Below the pieces are notes generated by a model. The model was not told the origin of the DNA. It was given only the letters and a program-made list of their open reading frames with translations, and did not search any database. A DNA stretch of 64,000 nucleotides, from positions 930,001 through 994,000 of the forward strand of contig NZ_JAODOQ010000001.1 of the NCBI RefSeq assembly GCF_025398315.1. The letters are read 5' to 3'. This DNA is from Shewanella phaeophyticola. GTDB lineage: Bacteria; Pseudomonadota; Gammaproteobacteria; Enterobacterales; Shewanellaceae. Every line of letters begins with the position of its first letter. The stretch's first letter is position 1. The position numbers were made by a program, and so were the translations under genes. Below are positions 10,713 through 20,315 of this stretch, one piece after another.

Positions 10713-11072
10713 ATGCAAGCATCCCCAGCCTTTGCCAGTCTCGTCGAATCTGTCATACCTCATATTAGGCTGTTGACCATCGAACAATATCAACAACAAG
10801 ACCACTGGCAACTTATTGATGTACGTGAAGATAATGAGTGGCTACAAGGTCATTTACCCAACGCTAAGCATTTGAGCCGAGGCATTATTGAACGTGATAT
10901 CGAGCAACGTTTTCCAGACAAAAGCGTACCTATTTTACTCTATTGTGGCGCAGGTCAGCGTGCAGCATTAGCCGCGTATAATTTACAAGTTATGGGCTAC
11001 ACCCAGGTTGCATCTATGATCGGTGGTTATCGCGCTTGGATCCAACATCAATTTCCTATTGTGCAAGACTGA
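10713..11072 (+). CDS. Cytoplasmic rhodanese-domain protein
   Basis: A 119-aa single-domain rhodanese. The LIDVREDNEWLQGHLPNAKHL block and the active-site loop CGAGQRA (Cys near residue 79) are intact, so sulfur transfer is possible. No signal peptide is seen. It ends eight bases before the precorrin-2 dehydrogenase gene, and a terminator follows only after that gene, so the two form an operon. A link to siroheme-dependent sulfur metabolism is plausible but inferred from position. Confidence 0.85.
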   Translation: MQASPAFASLVESVIPHIRLLTIEQYQQQDHWQLIDVREDNEWLQGHLPNAKHLSRGIIERDIEQRFPDKSVPILLYCGAGQRAALAAYNLQVMGYTQVASMIGGYRAWIQHQFPIVQD

Positions 11073-11079
11073 GAAATCA

Positions 11080-11991
11080 ATGCAATATTTTCCGCTGTTT
11101 GTTGATACCCAAGGGTTACGGGTTTTACTCGTAGGCGCTGGTGAGGTTGCTACACGTAAGCTCGATTTACTGGCACGTACCGATGCTGTTATCCATGTCA
11201 TTGCCCCAGATATTGCCGCCGATATTGACACTTATTACCAACAAGGGCGCATTCGCTTATCACGTCGTGCAGTGACTCAAGATGATATTGCTGATATTGA
11301 TCTTGTGTATTTAGCCACTGCAAATGAGCAGCTGAATATAGACTTTGCTGATATCGCCAATGAGCGTGGTATTTGGGTTAATGTTGTTGATAATCCTGGA
11401 TATTGCCGGTTTATCACTCCATCGATTGTAGATCGTGGCCGTTTAGTTGTGGCAATTAGTACCGCTGGAGTCGCTCCAGTATTTGCTAGAACCATTCGCT
11501 CTCGATTAGAAACCATGTTGCCGGCATCGTTAGCACCATTGTTTGATTTTGTTGCCAGTAAACGCGAAGACGTTCAACAAACTCTGGCCAACGGTAAAGA
11601 TCGTCGGCTGTTTTGGGAGCGTTTTTTTTACAGTAACCAAGACCGATTCGATAACCTCACCGAACAACGTTATGTTGATGCTTTTCAAGAAATGACTCGT
11701 CAAGGTGAAATACTGTTACTGACGGAGCATACACCTGCCAATTTATTACCGATTGCAGCAATGCCGTTACTGCAAAAGCTTGATGTTATTTTCAGTGATG
11801 ATCCACTTAATAGTGAGACAAATGAGTTATTGCGCCGAGATGCTAATCGAACTCAGATCCCTAAACTCAGTGATATTGCGCATCAATATGAACAAGGCAA
11901 TCGCATGTTAATAGTGGCTGCCCCAGATAAAATTGCTCAACTCATTGCCTATTTTCCAATGGCAAAGCATTTACGTCCAGGGGCGTTATAA
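11080..11991 (+). CDS. Precorrin-2 dehydrogenase / sirohydrochlorin ferrochelatase (CysG N-terminal/Met8 type)
   Basis: A 303-aa bifunctional siroheme enzyme that oxidises precorrin-2 and inserts iron. ATG 11080 is chosen because the family begins MQYFPLFVDTQGLRVLLVGAG; the open frame upstream overlaps the rhodanese gene and is not coding. The Rossmann motif GAGEVATRKLDLL lies at residues 17-29, and NVVDNPGYCRFITPSIVDRG with STAGVAPVFAR is typical of CysG-B. The methyltransferase half of CysG is absent. The C-terminal 120 residues go beyond the usual Met8 length and are less conserved. Confidence 0.88.
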   Translation: MQYFPLFVDTQGLRVLLVGAGEVATRKLDLLARTDAVIHVIAPDIAADIDTYYQQGRIRLSRRAVTQDDIADIDLVYLATANEQLNIDFADIANERGIWVNVVDNPGYCRFITPSIVDRGRLVVAISTAGVAPVFARTIRSRLETMLPASLAPLFDFVASKREDVQQTLANGKDRRLFWERFFYSNQDRFDNLTEQRYVDAFQEMTRQGEILLLTEHTPANLLPIAAMPLLQKLDVIFSDDPLNSETNELLRRDANRTQIPKLSDIAHQYEQGNRMLIVAAPDKIAQLIAYFPMAKHLRPGAL

Positions 11992-12017
11992 CTCATATCC
12001 GCTCTAGCAACTAACAC

Positions 12018-12051
12018 GCCGAGTGTACTTTGTAGTAGACTCGGCTTTTTT
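12018..12051 (+). terminator. Terminator of rhodanese-siroheme operon
   Basis: GCCGAGT at 12018-12024 pairs with ACTCGGC at 12039-12045 and is followed by six T residues. It sits 26 bases after the stop of the precorrin-2 dehydrogenase gene and 20 bases before the yaeQ start. Confidence 0.85.
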
Positions 12052-12070
12052 ATGTCTATCGAGATCCCTA

Positions 12071-12613
12071 ATGGCCGCTAAAGCTACTGTATTTAAAGTT
12101 GCACTCCAAATTGCCGACATGGATCGTCACTATTACGCGGATCATGCGTTGACTCTGGCGCAACACCCTTCTGAAACAGATACACGTATGATGGTTCGTT
12201 TATTGGCTTTTGCATTGAATGCATCGGATACCTTGGTTTTTAGTAAAGGTTTGTGTGTTGATGATGAAGCTGAGCTGTGGGACAAAAGTTTAAGTGATGA
12301 AATTAACTTGTGGATTGAGTTTGGCCAGGCGGACGAAAAATGGTTACGTAAAGCCAGTGGTCGAGCTAAGCAAGTTATTTTATATACCTATGGTGGGCGT
12401 AGCGTGCCAATTTGGTGGCAGCAAAATCAGCAAGCATTAAGTCGGTATGATAACTTGTCGGTGGTTAACTTTCCTGAAGACGCCGTAAAGCAACTTGCGG
12501 TATTTGTGACTCGTAATATGGCGCTTCAAGTCAGTATCAGTGAAGGACAAGTGTGGCTATCTGACAATGAGAATAGTGTGTTAATAGAGCCAGAAAGCTT
12601 AAAGTTAGTGTAG
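12071..12613 (+). CDS. yaeQ: YaeQ family protein
   Basis: A 180-aa protein, the same size as E. coli YaeQ (181). YaeQ has a PD-(D/E)XK nuclease-like fold; its cellular role is unsettled. The start MAAKATVFKVALQIADMDRHYY and the internal EINLWIEFGQADEKWLRKASGRA, containing the conserved E...GQ...K acidic and basic residues, are characteristic. The open frame extends 16 codons upstream, but that part overlaps the terminator hairpin, so ATG 12071 is preferred. Confidence 0.9.
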   Translation: MAAKATVFKVALQIADMDRHYYADHALTLAQHPSETDTRMMVRLLAFALNASDTLVFSKGLCVDDEAELWDKSLSDEINLWIEFGQADEKWLRKASGRAKQVILYTYGGRSVPIWWQQNQQALSRYDNLSVVNFPEDAVKQLAVFVTRNMALQVSISEGQVWLSDNENSVLIEPESLKLV

Positions 12614-12852
12614 CTAAATATTCATTCGTAGGGGTATTGAATATAAAGGTATGCCTGCGAGCGAAATGCTTATCATGTGAAAGTTAATTTAACCTTAACT
12701 TAGTAATTGTGAATAAATTTTAATCTTAAGGGTATTGTACTAATAAAATCTCAGGCAGATAATCGAAGCATGTTTTAAATAATGTAATTAAAATAACACA
12801 TTGATAATTATCTTATTTTGTTTTGCAATGGTTGTGTGTTAAGGATGTTATT

Positions 12853-13455
12853 GTGAAAAAACTTACCCTTTATCCAGTAGAAAAAATTGATGAGTTAACC
12901 TCTCCAGAAGAACATGAAGATATCTCTTTGTTATCTTCTGCTATCAATATCTTTACCGATTTTAAAAAAGTCACCCCGTTGGTTATTGAATCAAACTCGT
13001 CCGCAGTTGAAGTGGAAAGTTTGATGCAAAAATCTCATGTGCGACTTAAATTAGTGATTAATAATAAGCATGAGTTTATAGGGTTAATCAGCTTTGAGTC
13101 GTTACATGATCAAGAGATTTTAAAACGCGTTGCCGAAGGTCATCAACGTGAACAGCTTAAAGTCACAGACTTTATGATTGCAAAAGACCAGTTAAAAGCC
13201 ATTGATTATGAAGATTTAACTTATGCCAGAATTGGCGATGTGATTGAAACGTTAAAGTCTGCAGGCCAACAGCATTGCTTAGTGCTCGACAGAAAAAATC
13301 ATGCGATTCGTGGGGTATTATCTGCTAATGATATTGCGCGCCGATTAAAGTTAGCGGTCGATGTGAGTACACCAAACTCATTTGCATCAATTTTTGAGGT
13401 GATCAGTAAAATTCAACAACCTGCGGTATTAAATACTGTTCAGCCACATTTTTAA
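12853..13455 (+). CDS. CBS-domain protein
   Basis: A 200-aa soluble protein with a tandem CBS pair, a module that binds adenine nucleotides such as AMP, ATP or SAM. The first CBS begins near PLVIESNSSAVEVESLMQK and the second near LTYARIGDVIETLKSAGQ, ending in GVLSANDIARRL. GTG 12853 is taken as start because AAGGA at 12841-12845 sits seven bases upstream; the frame is open ten more codons from a TTG. There is no attached enzyme domain, so it is likely a stand-alone regulator. It is monocistronic and ends at a bidirectional terminator. Confidence 0.85.
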   Translation: MKKLTLYPVEKIDELTSPEEHEDISLLSSAINIFTDFKKVTPLVIESNSSAVEVESLMQKSHVRLKLVINNKHEFIGLISFESLHDQEILKRVAEGHQREQLKVTDFMIAKDQLKAIDYEDLTYARIGDVIETLKSAGQQHCLVLDRKNHAIRGVLSANDIARRLKLAVDVSTPNSFASIFEVISKIQQPAVLNTVQPHF

Positions 13456-13478
13456 TATTCTCACTGAATGCGATATAT

Positions 13479-13507
13479 AAAAATAGCCACATAATGTGGC
13501 TATTTTT
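13479..13507. terminator. Bidirectional terminator between CBS gene and subtilase
   Basis: AAAAATAGCCACAT at 13479-13492 faces its complement ATGTGGCTATTTTT, giving a 14-bp stem with T runs on both strands. It serves the converging CBS-domain and subtilase genes. Confidence 0.9.
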
Positions 13508-13534
13508 CATTCAACGGTCATTGTTAACGGACAA

Positions 13535-15987
13535 TTACTGGAAGCTTAAGCTCCAGGTATCAATATAACCTGTATCTCGGTTCGCATTATCAACCGCTTT
13601 GAGTGTCCACACGCCGCTAGACTCAACCCCCGTCATGTTTGCGCTGTAAGTTTGGTTAATATTGTCGGCTGAGCCTCCGGTATTGTTATGCAGCACCACT
13701 GTTTGACCACTTGGGCTGATCAATTGGACTTTCAAATCACCGATATAGGTGTGAATGACTCCGAGTGACACCGACACTGTGCCTGAATCACCTGTACGCG
13801 AGACAGTGATTGGGCTAGTGATCCCTGTGGTATTGTTATCTGGGATAGAGTAGTTATTAGTGTTGGTGTAGGTTGCTGCGCCGCCAGTGCCTGTACCACT
13901 TCCAGAGCCCGAAGCGGTATAGTTGGCCACTAAACTCACGCCACTAAATGCACTGTAACCTTGTACCATCACATAATAGGTTCCTGATTGGGCGGTAGTG
14001 ATTGGGCATGATTCAGCGTTACCACTCTTCCATGGACGGCAATCGTAGCTACTGGTCGTCGGAGAGGCGCCATATTGCACGTATAAGTCTGCATCACCCG
14101 TACCGCCACTCATGGTAAAACTTAAGTTTGTGGCACCTGCTGGTACGTCTAATGAATAGTAAAGTTCATCATTTCTAGCACCTGCGAGGCCTGTCTTCGC
14201 GACTCCATTTTCAAGGTCGCTATCACCACTGCCGCTTCCTGGATCTGTTGAAGTCATGAACAAGACTCATCTAAGTAGGCTTTAGCCGCAGTTGCGTTTA
14301 CCATACCAAAGCCTGTTTGATTATCACGTCCTGCCACATTTAAATCATCGGCAGTTGCATTAAGCGCAGCACGTACTTCTGCGGCACTACATTCAGGGTG
14401 ATAACTCCACACTAATGTTGCTACACCCGACACGTGCGGCGTCGCCATTGACGTGCCGTTATAGTATTCATAATCTTGGTTGCCCAAGTTACTCACAGTG
14501 GCAGATTGGCCTATTTTAGCCTGAAGGGCTAAACCGGTTGCACGGTCTACCGACATTGATGGAATCGTGATTTCACTATTGGCATCGACTAAAAATGGGT
14601 TTTGTAAACCAGGTAAGGCACTATTACTGTACACAATGACTCCGCTTGCACCAGCAGTATTACAGGCTTTAACGGCGTTAATTTCTGGGTAGCTTGAACC
14701 TTGGTTTCCGACACGTTCCACTAAACAGATTTTATTGCTCATGTTGCCACAATTAAAGCTGGTGCCATTAACCGTACATTCAGCCAATGCTGCAGTCGCT
14801 GATGTATTGATAGGGTCGGCGGCGTAACTACTGCCAGATGGCGTTAAGCGGTTATGAGGTACGACGCCGCTGCTAAAATACGATTGCCCTGCAATGGTAA
14901 TATCTGCAGTGCGGCCTTCGCCCACGGTCACTGTCGATAAAATAGCTTCACCAGGACCTGAAATTTCAACTTGATCGGTATATTGCGAAAAAGCAGCATG
15001 GTCGCGATTACTGTCGACAGCTGCTACAGACATGACGCTGTCGTATGATGCTGGGTAACTATAACTACTGTCGCCAGCATTACCAGCAGCAGCAATTAAT
15101 AAGACGCCATTGTTATAATGACTATTTAATGCATTACGCTCGGTGGTAGTTGAGCCACTGCCGCCTAAGCTCATGGTGACGACATTTGCGTTGCCAGAGT
15201 TGACACAAGTATCGATAGCCGCAACCAGTGATGAAGAGTAACCCCAGCCAGCTTCATTAAACACTTTAACGACATGAATATTGGCATTTTGGTTTGGCAT
15301 TACACCCACAACGCCTTCATTGTTAGCAATTGCCGCAATGGTGCCTGCCACGTGCGTTCCATGGGCATTATTATTGCCCGGCTGATACCAATTACCTGTG
15401 CCAGAATTGTTGGTTCCGGTGACATTGTTACCGCTTAAGTCGTTGTGACTGCGATCGTAGCCTGAGTCAATGATACAAATGCTGCGATTACCTGTTTGGC
15501 TGTCGCTAAGCACGGTTGCACCAACATAGGTTTGACCCCAAGGCGTCGTTTCAGCCATGAGTCGACGGGGTAAGTCTTCTTCAACGTATTCGACATCTTG
15601 ACGAAGGCGCAGTGCTCTAATTGAGCTGCTATCTAGTTTAGTTGAATAACTATTGCTGCGGCCAATGCGTTTCATTTCACGTGCTTGAACACTATTAAGT
15701 GCTCTAAAGTGGCTATACACTTCATTAGTGCGCGGTTGGTAATCCATGCTGCTCGCTTCGCTAGCCTGGTTAACACTTTGGTTTGCCGCCAGATCATTGA
15801 TGACTTGAGCGGCATTGTCGTTTCTAAACTTAACGATATAACGTTTGGGTAAGGGGGATTGTTGTTCAACTTGTTGATTAGTTGAAGAGAGTGACATTGG
15901 AGCAGGTGTTGCATTGACCTGAGTTGAAATCGCAAATGCGAGGACTGTCATGCTAAGCACGACAGTTTTATTCTGATTATTTTTCAT
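13535..15987 (-). pseudogene. Secreted subtilisin-like (S8) serine protease with PPC and P-domain, frameshifted
   Basis: The start is ATG 15987 with GGAAG six bases upstream. A signal peptide (about residues 1-27, ending QVNA) is followed by an I9-type inhibitor propeptide (KRYIVKFRND) and the S8 domain. The catalytic triad is intact: Asp174 in IIDSGYD, His209 in HGTHVAGT and Ser513 in GTSMATPHVSG. A PA insert lies between His and Ser. The first frame stops at 14254. The rest (13535-14263, other frame) encodes a PPC domain and a proprotein-convertase P-domain ending DTGYIDTWSLSF. The span is two bases over a multiple of three, so either one base is lost or two gained near 14254-14263. The protease domain itself is complete, so a truncated but active enzyme is possible. 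Confidence 0.85.
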
Positions 15988-15999
15988 TTTATCTTCCAT

Positions 16000-16409
16000 G
16001 TTATCAGGGTTAATTTTTGTCTTTCTAATTATGTTTTAGCGCTAAACTCTGTTGTTTAGCAGAACAAAATGTAATCAAAAAATAACCATATGTAAATAAA
16101 TTGTTAATAATTGTTGTTTTTGAACAAGTGATACAACCTATTGATTTTGAATTTACATTAGCCATTAGTGAATTAATATTCTTGCTTGGTTGGGTGTTTA
16201 TTGTTCAAAAGTAGAGGGTTTTAAAGTGTTTTTTTGATGAAAGCGCTTTATGCTTGCGAGGAGGTTAAGCAAGGTTTATGCGGCCAAAAAATAATCATCT
16301 TAGTTTTGGGGTTTGTTAAGGATTATTGGCGGGTTTTGATAAAACTGATGCTCAGGAAGAGTTATCTGAGCAACAGTTTAGGAAATAAGCTGACTTAATA
16401 CACTGAAAT
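16000..16409. other. AT-rich intergenic region upstream of the subtilase
   Basis: These 410 bases lie between the leftward subtilase and the leftward rhodanese gene. They hold the subtilase promoter region and, at 16342-16379, the hairpin that probably ends the efflux operon. No ORF or RNA gene is recognisable in the rest. Confidence 0.6.
16342..16379 (-). terminator. Terminator-like hairpin after the RND/rhodanese operon
   Basis: AAACTG-A-TGCTCAG pairs with CTGAGCA-A-CAGTTT, a 13-bp stem with one A-A mismatch and a 10-base loop. On the minus strand it ends CAGTTTTATC. It lies 31 bases beyond the rhodanese stop. Confidence 0.65.
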
Positions 16410-16778
16410 TTAACGCGCTGACATAAGGGTATTCAAACCACCTGCATCGTATGTATTGTTGTAACCTTGTTCAATTAATGAGGCTTGTGCGATGCTGCTA
16501 CGACGACCGCTACGACAATACAGCACGACTTCAGTATCTTTACTTAGGTTAAGTTTGGCTAATTGCGGCACTATGGTGTCAAACGGAATATTAATCGCGC
16601 CTTTAATATGACCTGCGGCGAACTCTTCTGCGGTACGCACATCAATTAGCGTCGCGTTAGCATTTATTTTTTGCCATGCGATATCGGGTTGTTGCTCTCT
16701 TGCCATTGAAGGCATAGCGTACAAGGCTGACAACAGCATTAAGCACGTTAATATGGATTTTATGATGTTAATTAACAC
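16410..16778 (-). CDS. Periplasmic rhodanese-domain protein
   Basis: A 122-aa rhodanese with an N-terminal signal peptide (about residues 1-26, cleaved near SMA-REQ), so it acts in the periplasm. The LIDVRTAEEFAAGHIKGAINIP block and the active-site loop CRSGRRS are intact. GTG 16778 is the start: AAGGA lies about eight bases upstream, and the overlapping ATG at 16780 runs straight into a stop. It is the last gene of the leftward operon adaptor-RND pump-DUF2892-rhodanese. With DUF2892 it recalls the two halves of E. coli YgaP, here as separate proteins. Confidence 0.85.
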   Translation of the reverse strand: MLINIIKSILTCLMLLSALYAMPSMAREQQPDIAWQKINANATLIDVRTAEEFAAGHIKGAINIPFDTIVPQLAKLNLSKDTEVVLYCRSGRRSSIAQASLIEQGYNNTYDAGGLNTLMSAR

Positions 16779-16814
16779 ATTGAGTTCCTTTTTAATTTGG
16801 GCTCCAGCTAATGC

Positions 16815-17027
16815 TTATTTACTTAAGGCTATTTCTGCCGCAGTTTTAATGCCCATCTTTTTCATTATTATGGCAGCAGGACAAAAGCCTGTAAATGCGC
16901 TTTGTAATAGGTTAGCGCCAACAAATACAGTTAGCCAGATAAAATGTTGACTTACGGTTGCCATAAGCACTAAAGACAACAAAATCATAAAGCCTGCAAA
17001 GGCCATAATGCTTCTTTCTAATGACAT
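16815..17027 (-). CDS. DUF2892 small membrane protein
   Basis: A 70-aa inner-membrane protein with two close hydrophobic helices (FAGFMILLSLVLMATV and FIWLTVFVGANLLQ) and a short GFCPAAIIMKKMG segment, the DUF2892 signature. The start is ATG 17025-17027 with AAAGGAG about eight bases before it; the longer frame to 17069 has no such site. DUF2892 is the membrane part of YgaP, where it is fused to a rhodanese; here the rhodanese is the next gene. It lies 45 bases downstream of the RND permease gene. Confidence 0.85.
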   Translation of the reverse strand: MSLERSIMAFAGFMILLSLVLMATVSQHFIWLTVFVGANLLQSAFTGFCPAAIIMKKMGIKTAAEIALSK

Positions 17028-17072
17028 ATCGAGCTCCTTTGGGCTTGTGCCCAGTAAAATAACAATCATTGA

Positions 17073-20000
17073 TTAATGTGTTTTAGCTGTCATCTTGGTC
17101 TTCATGACCGTGTAGTACAGCACTGGAATAACGATTAACGTTAAAATTGTTGAGATAAAAATCCCGAAAATTAAGCTGATGGCTAAGCCATTAAAAATGG
17201 GATCATCAATAATAAACATTGCACCTATCATGGCAGCTAAAGCCGTTAACATGATGGGTTTAGCACGAACAGCCCCAGAGTGAATGACGGCTTGTTCAAA
17301 TGGCACGCCCGCTGCGGTTTGCTGGTTAATAAAATCGACCAGTAATATCGAGTTTCGGACAATAATCCCGGCAAGTGCAATCATCCCAATCATCGACGGC
17401 GCGGTAAATTGTGCTCCCAGTAATGCATGCCCTGGCATAACACCAATGATCGTTAATGGGATAGGCGCCATAATGATTAAGGGCACGATGTAGGATTTAA
17501 ATTGCCCGACAACAAGAAGGTAAATGGCGATCATGCCAACGGCATAAGCGATGCCCATATCTCTAAAGGTTTCGTAGGTTATCTTCCATTCGCCATCCCA
17601 TAAAATTGCCACATCGGTTAACCCGTCAGGCTGTTCTACAAAACGTTGAACGATAGGGTAGGCTAATTCGCCTTGTTCGGTTTCATGGTTAATTTGGCTG
17701 ACCATGTCGAACATGCCATATAAAGGACTCCCGGTTGAGGCCGCCATATCCGCAACAACCATGATCATAGGTACCATGTTTTTATGCACTATTGGCGCAT
17801 TGATGGTTTGTTGCTTCACTTGCACTAATTCTGTCAGGGCAATTTGTGCTCCGGTTTGGCTTGGTAAACGTAATTGCAGTACCTGTTGTAAATTGATCTT
17901 TGCCGCTTCTGCAGCTTGTAAACGGATTGGTGTTGGGTATTTACGCTCTTCAAGGTGCAAATAACTGGCATCGCTGCCATTTACGGCACTATTGATGGCA
18001 TTAATGATGCTGCTATAAGACACGCCAAGTAAGCGAGCCTTATTGCGGTCAATAATCACTTGCCATTGCTGTTGTTGTGCCGGTAAAAAGATATCTACAT
18101 CAACAACGTAATCGGTATTTTTAAAACGCTGTTGTAAATCGTTTGCGGCTTGTTCGCGCAAAGTTGTTGTTGGAGCATAGACTTCGGCAACAATTGGTGA
18201 CCACACTGGTGAGTCAGGTGGCACCTCAACAATTTTAACGTTGGCTTTGTATTGCAAGGCAATACGTTGCAGAGGCTCTCGCACCGATGATGCTATCGAG
18301 TGGCTGTCGCGGTCACGGTGTTTTTTATCGACTAAGTTAACTTGAATGTCGCCTAATTCTTGGCTGCTTCTTAAAAAGTAATGTCTTACCAGGCCATTAA
18401 AGTTCATTGGAGCATGGGTGCCCGCATAGAGTTGAATATGTTCAATTTCTTCAACGGTTGTAAGGTATTGACTTAAATCTTCTAGTACACGCTGGGTTTG
18501 CTCAATGGGTGTGCCTTCAGGCATGTCTACCATCACCTGAAACTCAGATTTATTATCAAAGGGCAGCATTTTTAGCACTACCGCTTGAAATACTGGTAAG
18601 GCTACGGCGAATGCAATAAGCAACATAATGCCAAGCGCTAAGCCTTTACGTGCTTTTGATGCATGATCACCGATTAAAAATGGGCTCATTAATGTTGTAA
18701 AAAAGCGAGTTAGCGCTGTTTCTGGTTCGGTATGAGGTTCGCGATTACTGTGATGTTTATGCTCTTTGAGTAAATGGCCGCTTAACCAAGGCGTCATAAT
18801 AAAGGCAATTAACAGCGAAATTAACATCCCCATGCTGGCATTAATGGGAATAGGGCTCATGTAAGGCCCCATTAGCCCGGATACAAATGCCATCGGCAAC
18901 AATGCAGCAATAACCGTAAAGGTTGCTAAAATGGTGGAGCCGCCCACTTCATCAACTGCACCAGGAATAAGCTCAATCATGGGTTTATTGCTCAACGCCA
19001 TATGTCGATGGATATTTTCAACCACCACAATGGCATCGTCGACCAAAATACCAATCGAAAAGATCAGCGCAAACAATGAAATTCGATTTAAGGTAAAACC
19101 CCACGCCCATGAGGCAAATAATGTAATTGCCAGTGTAATGATAATGGCGATACCCACTACCGCCGATTCGCGTACTCCCATTGTAAACAGCACTAACAGC
19201 ACCACGGCAGAGGTAGCAAAGATCAATTTGAAAATGAGGGTATTAGATTTATCGCCGGCAGTTTGGCCATAGTTGCGTGAAATCGCGACATTAACATTGT
19301 CTGGGATCAGCACATTGTTGGACGCTGCAACTTTAGCCAATACGGCATCGGCTATATCAACTGCATTTTTACCCGCTTGCTTGCCTATCGCAATCGTCAC
19401 CGCAGGGTAACTACCTTGTTGATTAACATGCCAAACGCTTTGTTTAGGTATATCGCTTTGTAATTGAATATCGGCAATGTCTGATAAATACACTACACCA
19501 GCAGCGCCTGTGGTGGTGTCCGAGTTAACTTTGATTAATAGGTTTTTGACATCATCAAGATTACGTAAAAATTGCCCAGTTTGCAGTTTGATTTCTTGAT
19601 TGTATTGAGTCATTGACCCTAAGGCCGAGGTTTGATTATTGTCTTGCAATGCATCACTGATATCCGTAAATGTTATCGAATAACTGTTCATTTTGATTGG
19701 ATCTAAACGCACGTTGAGCACTAACTCATGGCCACCTTGGCTATAAATCTCTCGAGTACCAGGAATGCGCTTTAATTCGGTTTCGAGTACTGATGAAACA
19801 GAGGTTAATTGCTCAGCTGTCATACTCGGGTCGTTTGACCATAAAGTCAGCCCTACAATTGGTACATCATCAATGCCACGAGGTTTGATCAGTGGTTCGC
19901 CTATTCCGGCAGCGTAGTTAAATTTATCGCTATTTGAATACAGCTGGTTATAGAGATTAACGACCGCTTCATCACGTGGAACGCCGACATCAAAAATAGC

Positions 20001-20312
20001 AATAATTAATGCCCCGTCAGGTTGCGAAAATGAGTACAGTGTATCAATGCCTTTAATTTCAGAAATAATTTGTTCAGCAGGTAAAGTGACTTGGTTTTCG
20101 ACTTCTGTTGGTGTCGCACCAGGGTAAGGAATAAACACGTCGGCAAAAGTCACATCAATTTGTGGCTCTTCTTCTTTTGGGGTAATAATCACCGCAAAAA
20201 TACCGAGTAGTAAGCCTAATATGGCTAATAACGGTGTGATCGCACTATTTTGAAAGGCACTGGCTATACGGCCCGAAATCCCTAAACGAGTTGAGCGTTC
20301 TGCAGGAGACAT
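17073..20312 (-). CDS. RND-family efflux transporter permease
   Basis: A 1079-aa inner-membrane proton-driven exporter. It shows the RND pattern of a first span near residues 28-45 followed by a large periplasmic loop, then membrane spans, and repeats this in the second half. The key proton-relay aspartates are present in GILVDDAIVVVENIHRH. The early EEEPQIDVTFADV with YPGATPTEVENQVT matches the AcrB-like, less-characterised branch with simple adaptors. It begins three bases after the adaptor gene ends, so they are cotranscribed. No outer-membrane channel gene is adjacent; a TolC elsewhere would be needed. The substrate is unknown. Confidence 0.93.
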   Translation of the reverse strand: MSPAERSTRLGISGRIASAFQNSAITPLLAILGLLLGIFAVIITPKEEEPQIDVTFADVFIPYPGATPTEVENQVTLPAEQIISEIKGIDTLYSFSQPDGALIIAIFDVGVPRDEAVVNLYNQLYSNSDKFNYAAGIGEPLIKPRGIDDVPIVGLTLWSNDPSMTAEQLTSVSSVLETELKRIPGTREIYSQGGHELVLNVRLDPIKMNSYSITFTDISDALQDNNQTSALGSMTQYNQEIKLQTGQFLRNLDDVKNLLIKVNSDTTTGAAGVVYLSDIADIQLQSDIPKQSVWHVNQQGSYPAVTIAIGKQAGKNAVDIADAVLAKVAASNNVLIPDNVNVAISRNYGQTAGDKSNTLIFKLIFATSAVVLLVLFTMGVRESAVVGIAIIITLAITLFASWAWGFTLNRISLFALIFSIGILVDDAIVVVENIHRHMALSNKPMIELIPGAVDEVGGSTILATFTVIAALLPMAFVSGLMGPYMSPIPINASMGMLISLLIAFIMTPWLSGHLLKEHKHHSNREPHTEPETALTRFFTTLMSPFLIGDHASKARKGLALGIMLLIAFAVALPVFQAVVLKMLPFDNKSEFQVMVDMPEGTPIEQTQRVLEDLSQYLTTVEEIEHIQLYAGTHAPMNFNGLVRHYFLRSSQELGDIQVNLVDKKHRDRDSHSIASSVREPLQRIALQYKANVKIVEVPPDSPVWSPIVAEVYAPTTTLREQAANDLQQRFKNTDYVVDVDIFLPAQQQQWQVIIDRNKARLLGVSYSSIINAINSAVNGSDASYLHLEERKYPTPIRLQAAEAAKINLQQVLQLRLPSQTGAQIALTELVQVKQQTINAPIVHKNMVPMIMVVADMAASTGSPLYGMFDMVSQINHETEQGELAYPIVQRFVEQPDGLTDVAILWDGEWKITYETFRDMGIAYAVGMIAIYLLVVGQFKSYIVPLIIMAPIPLTIIGVMPGHALLGAQFTAPSMIGMIALAGIIVRNSILLVDFINQQTAAGVPFEQAVIHSGAVRAKPIMLTALAAMIGAMFIIDDPIFNGLAISLIFGIFISTILTLIVIPVLYYTVMKTKMTAKTH

Positions 20313-20315
20313 AAG

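Noticed and set aside
12614..12852. Small RNA or ORF between yaeQ and the CBS gene
   Set aside because: Only a weak imperfect hairpin near 12625-12662 and AT-rich sequence are visible; nothing is specific enough to call.
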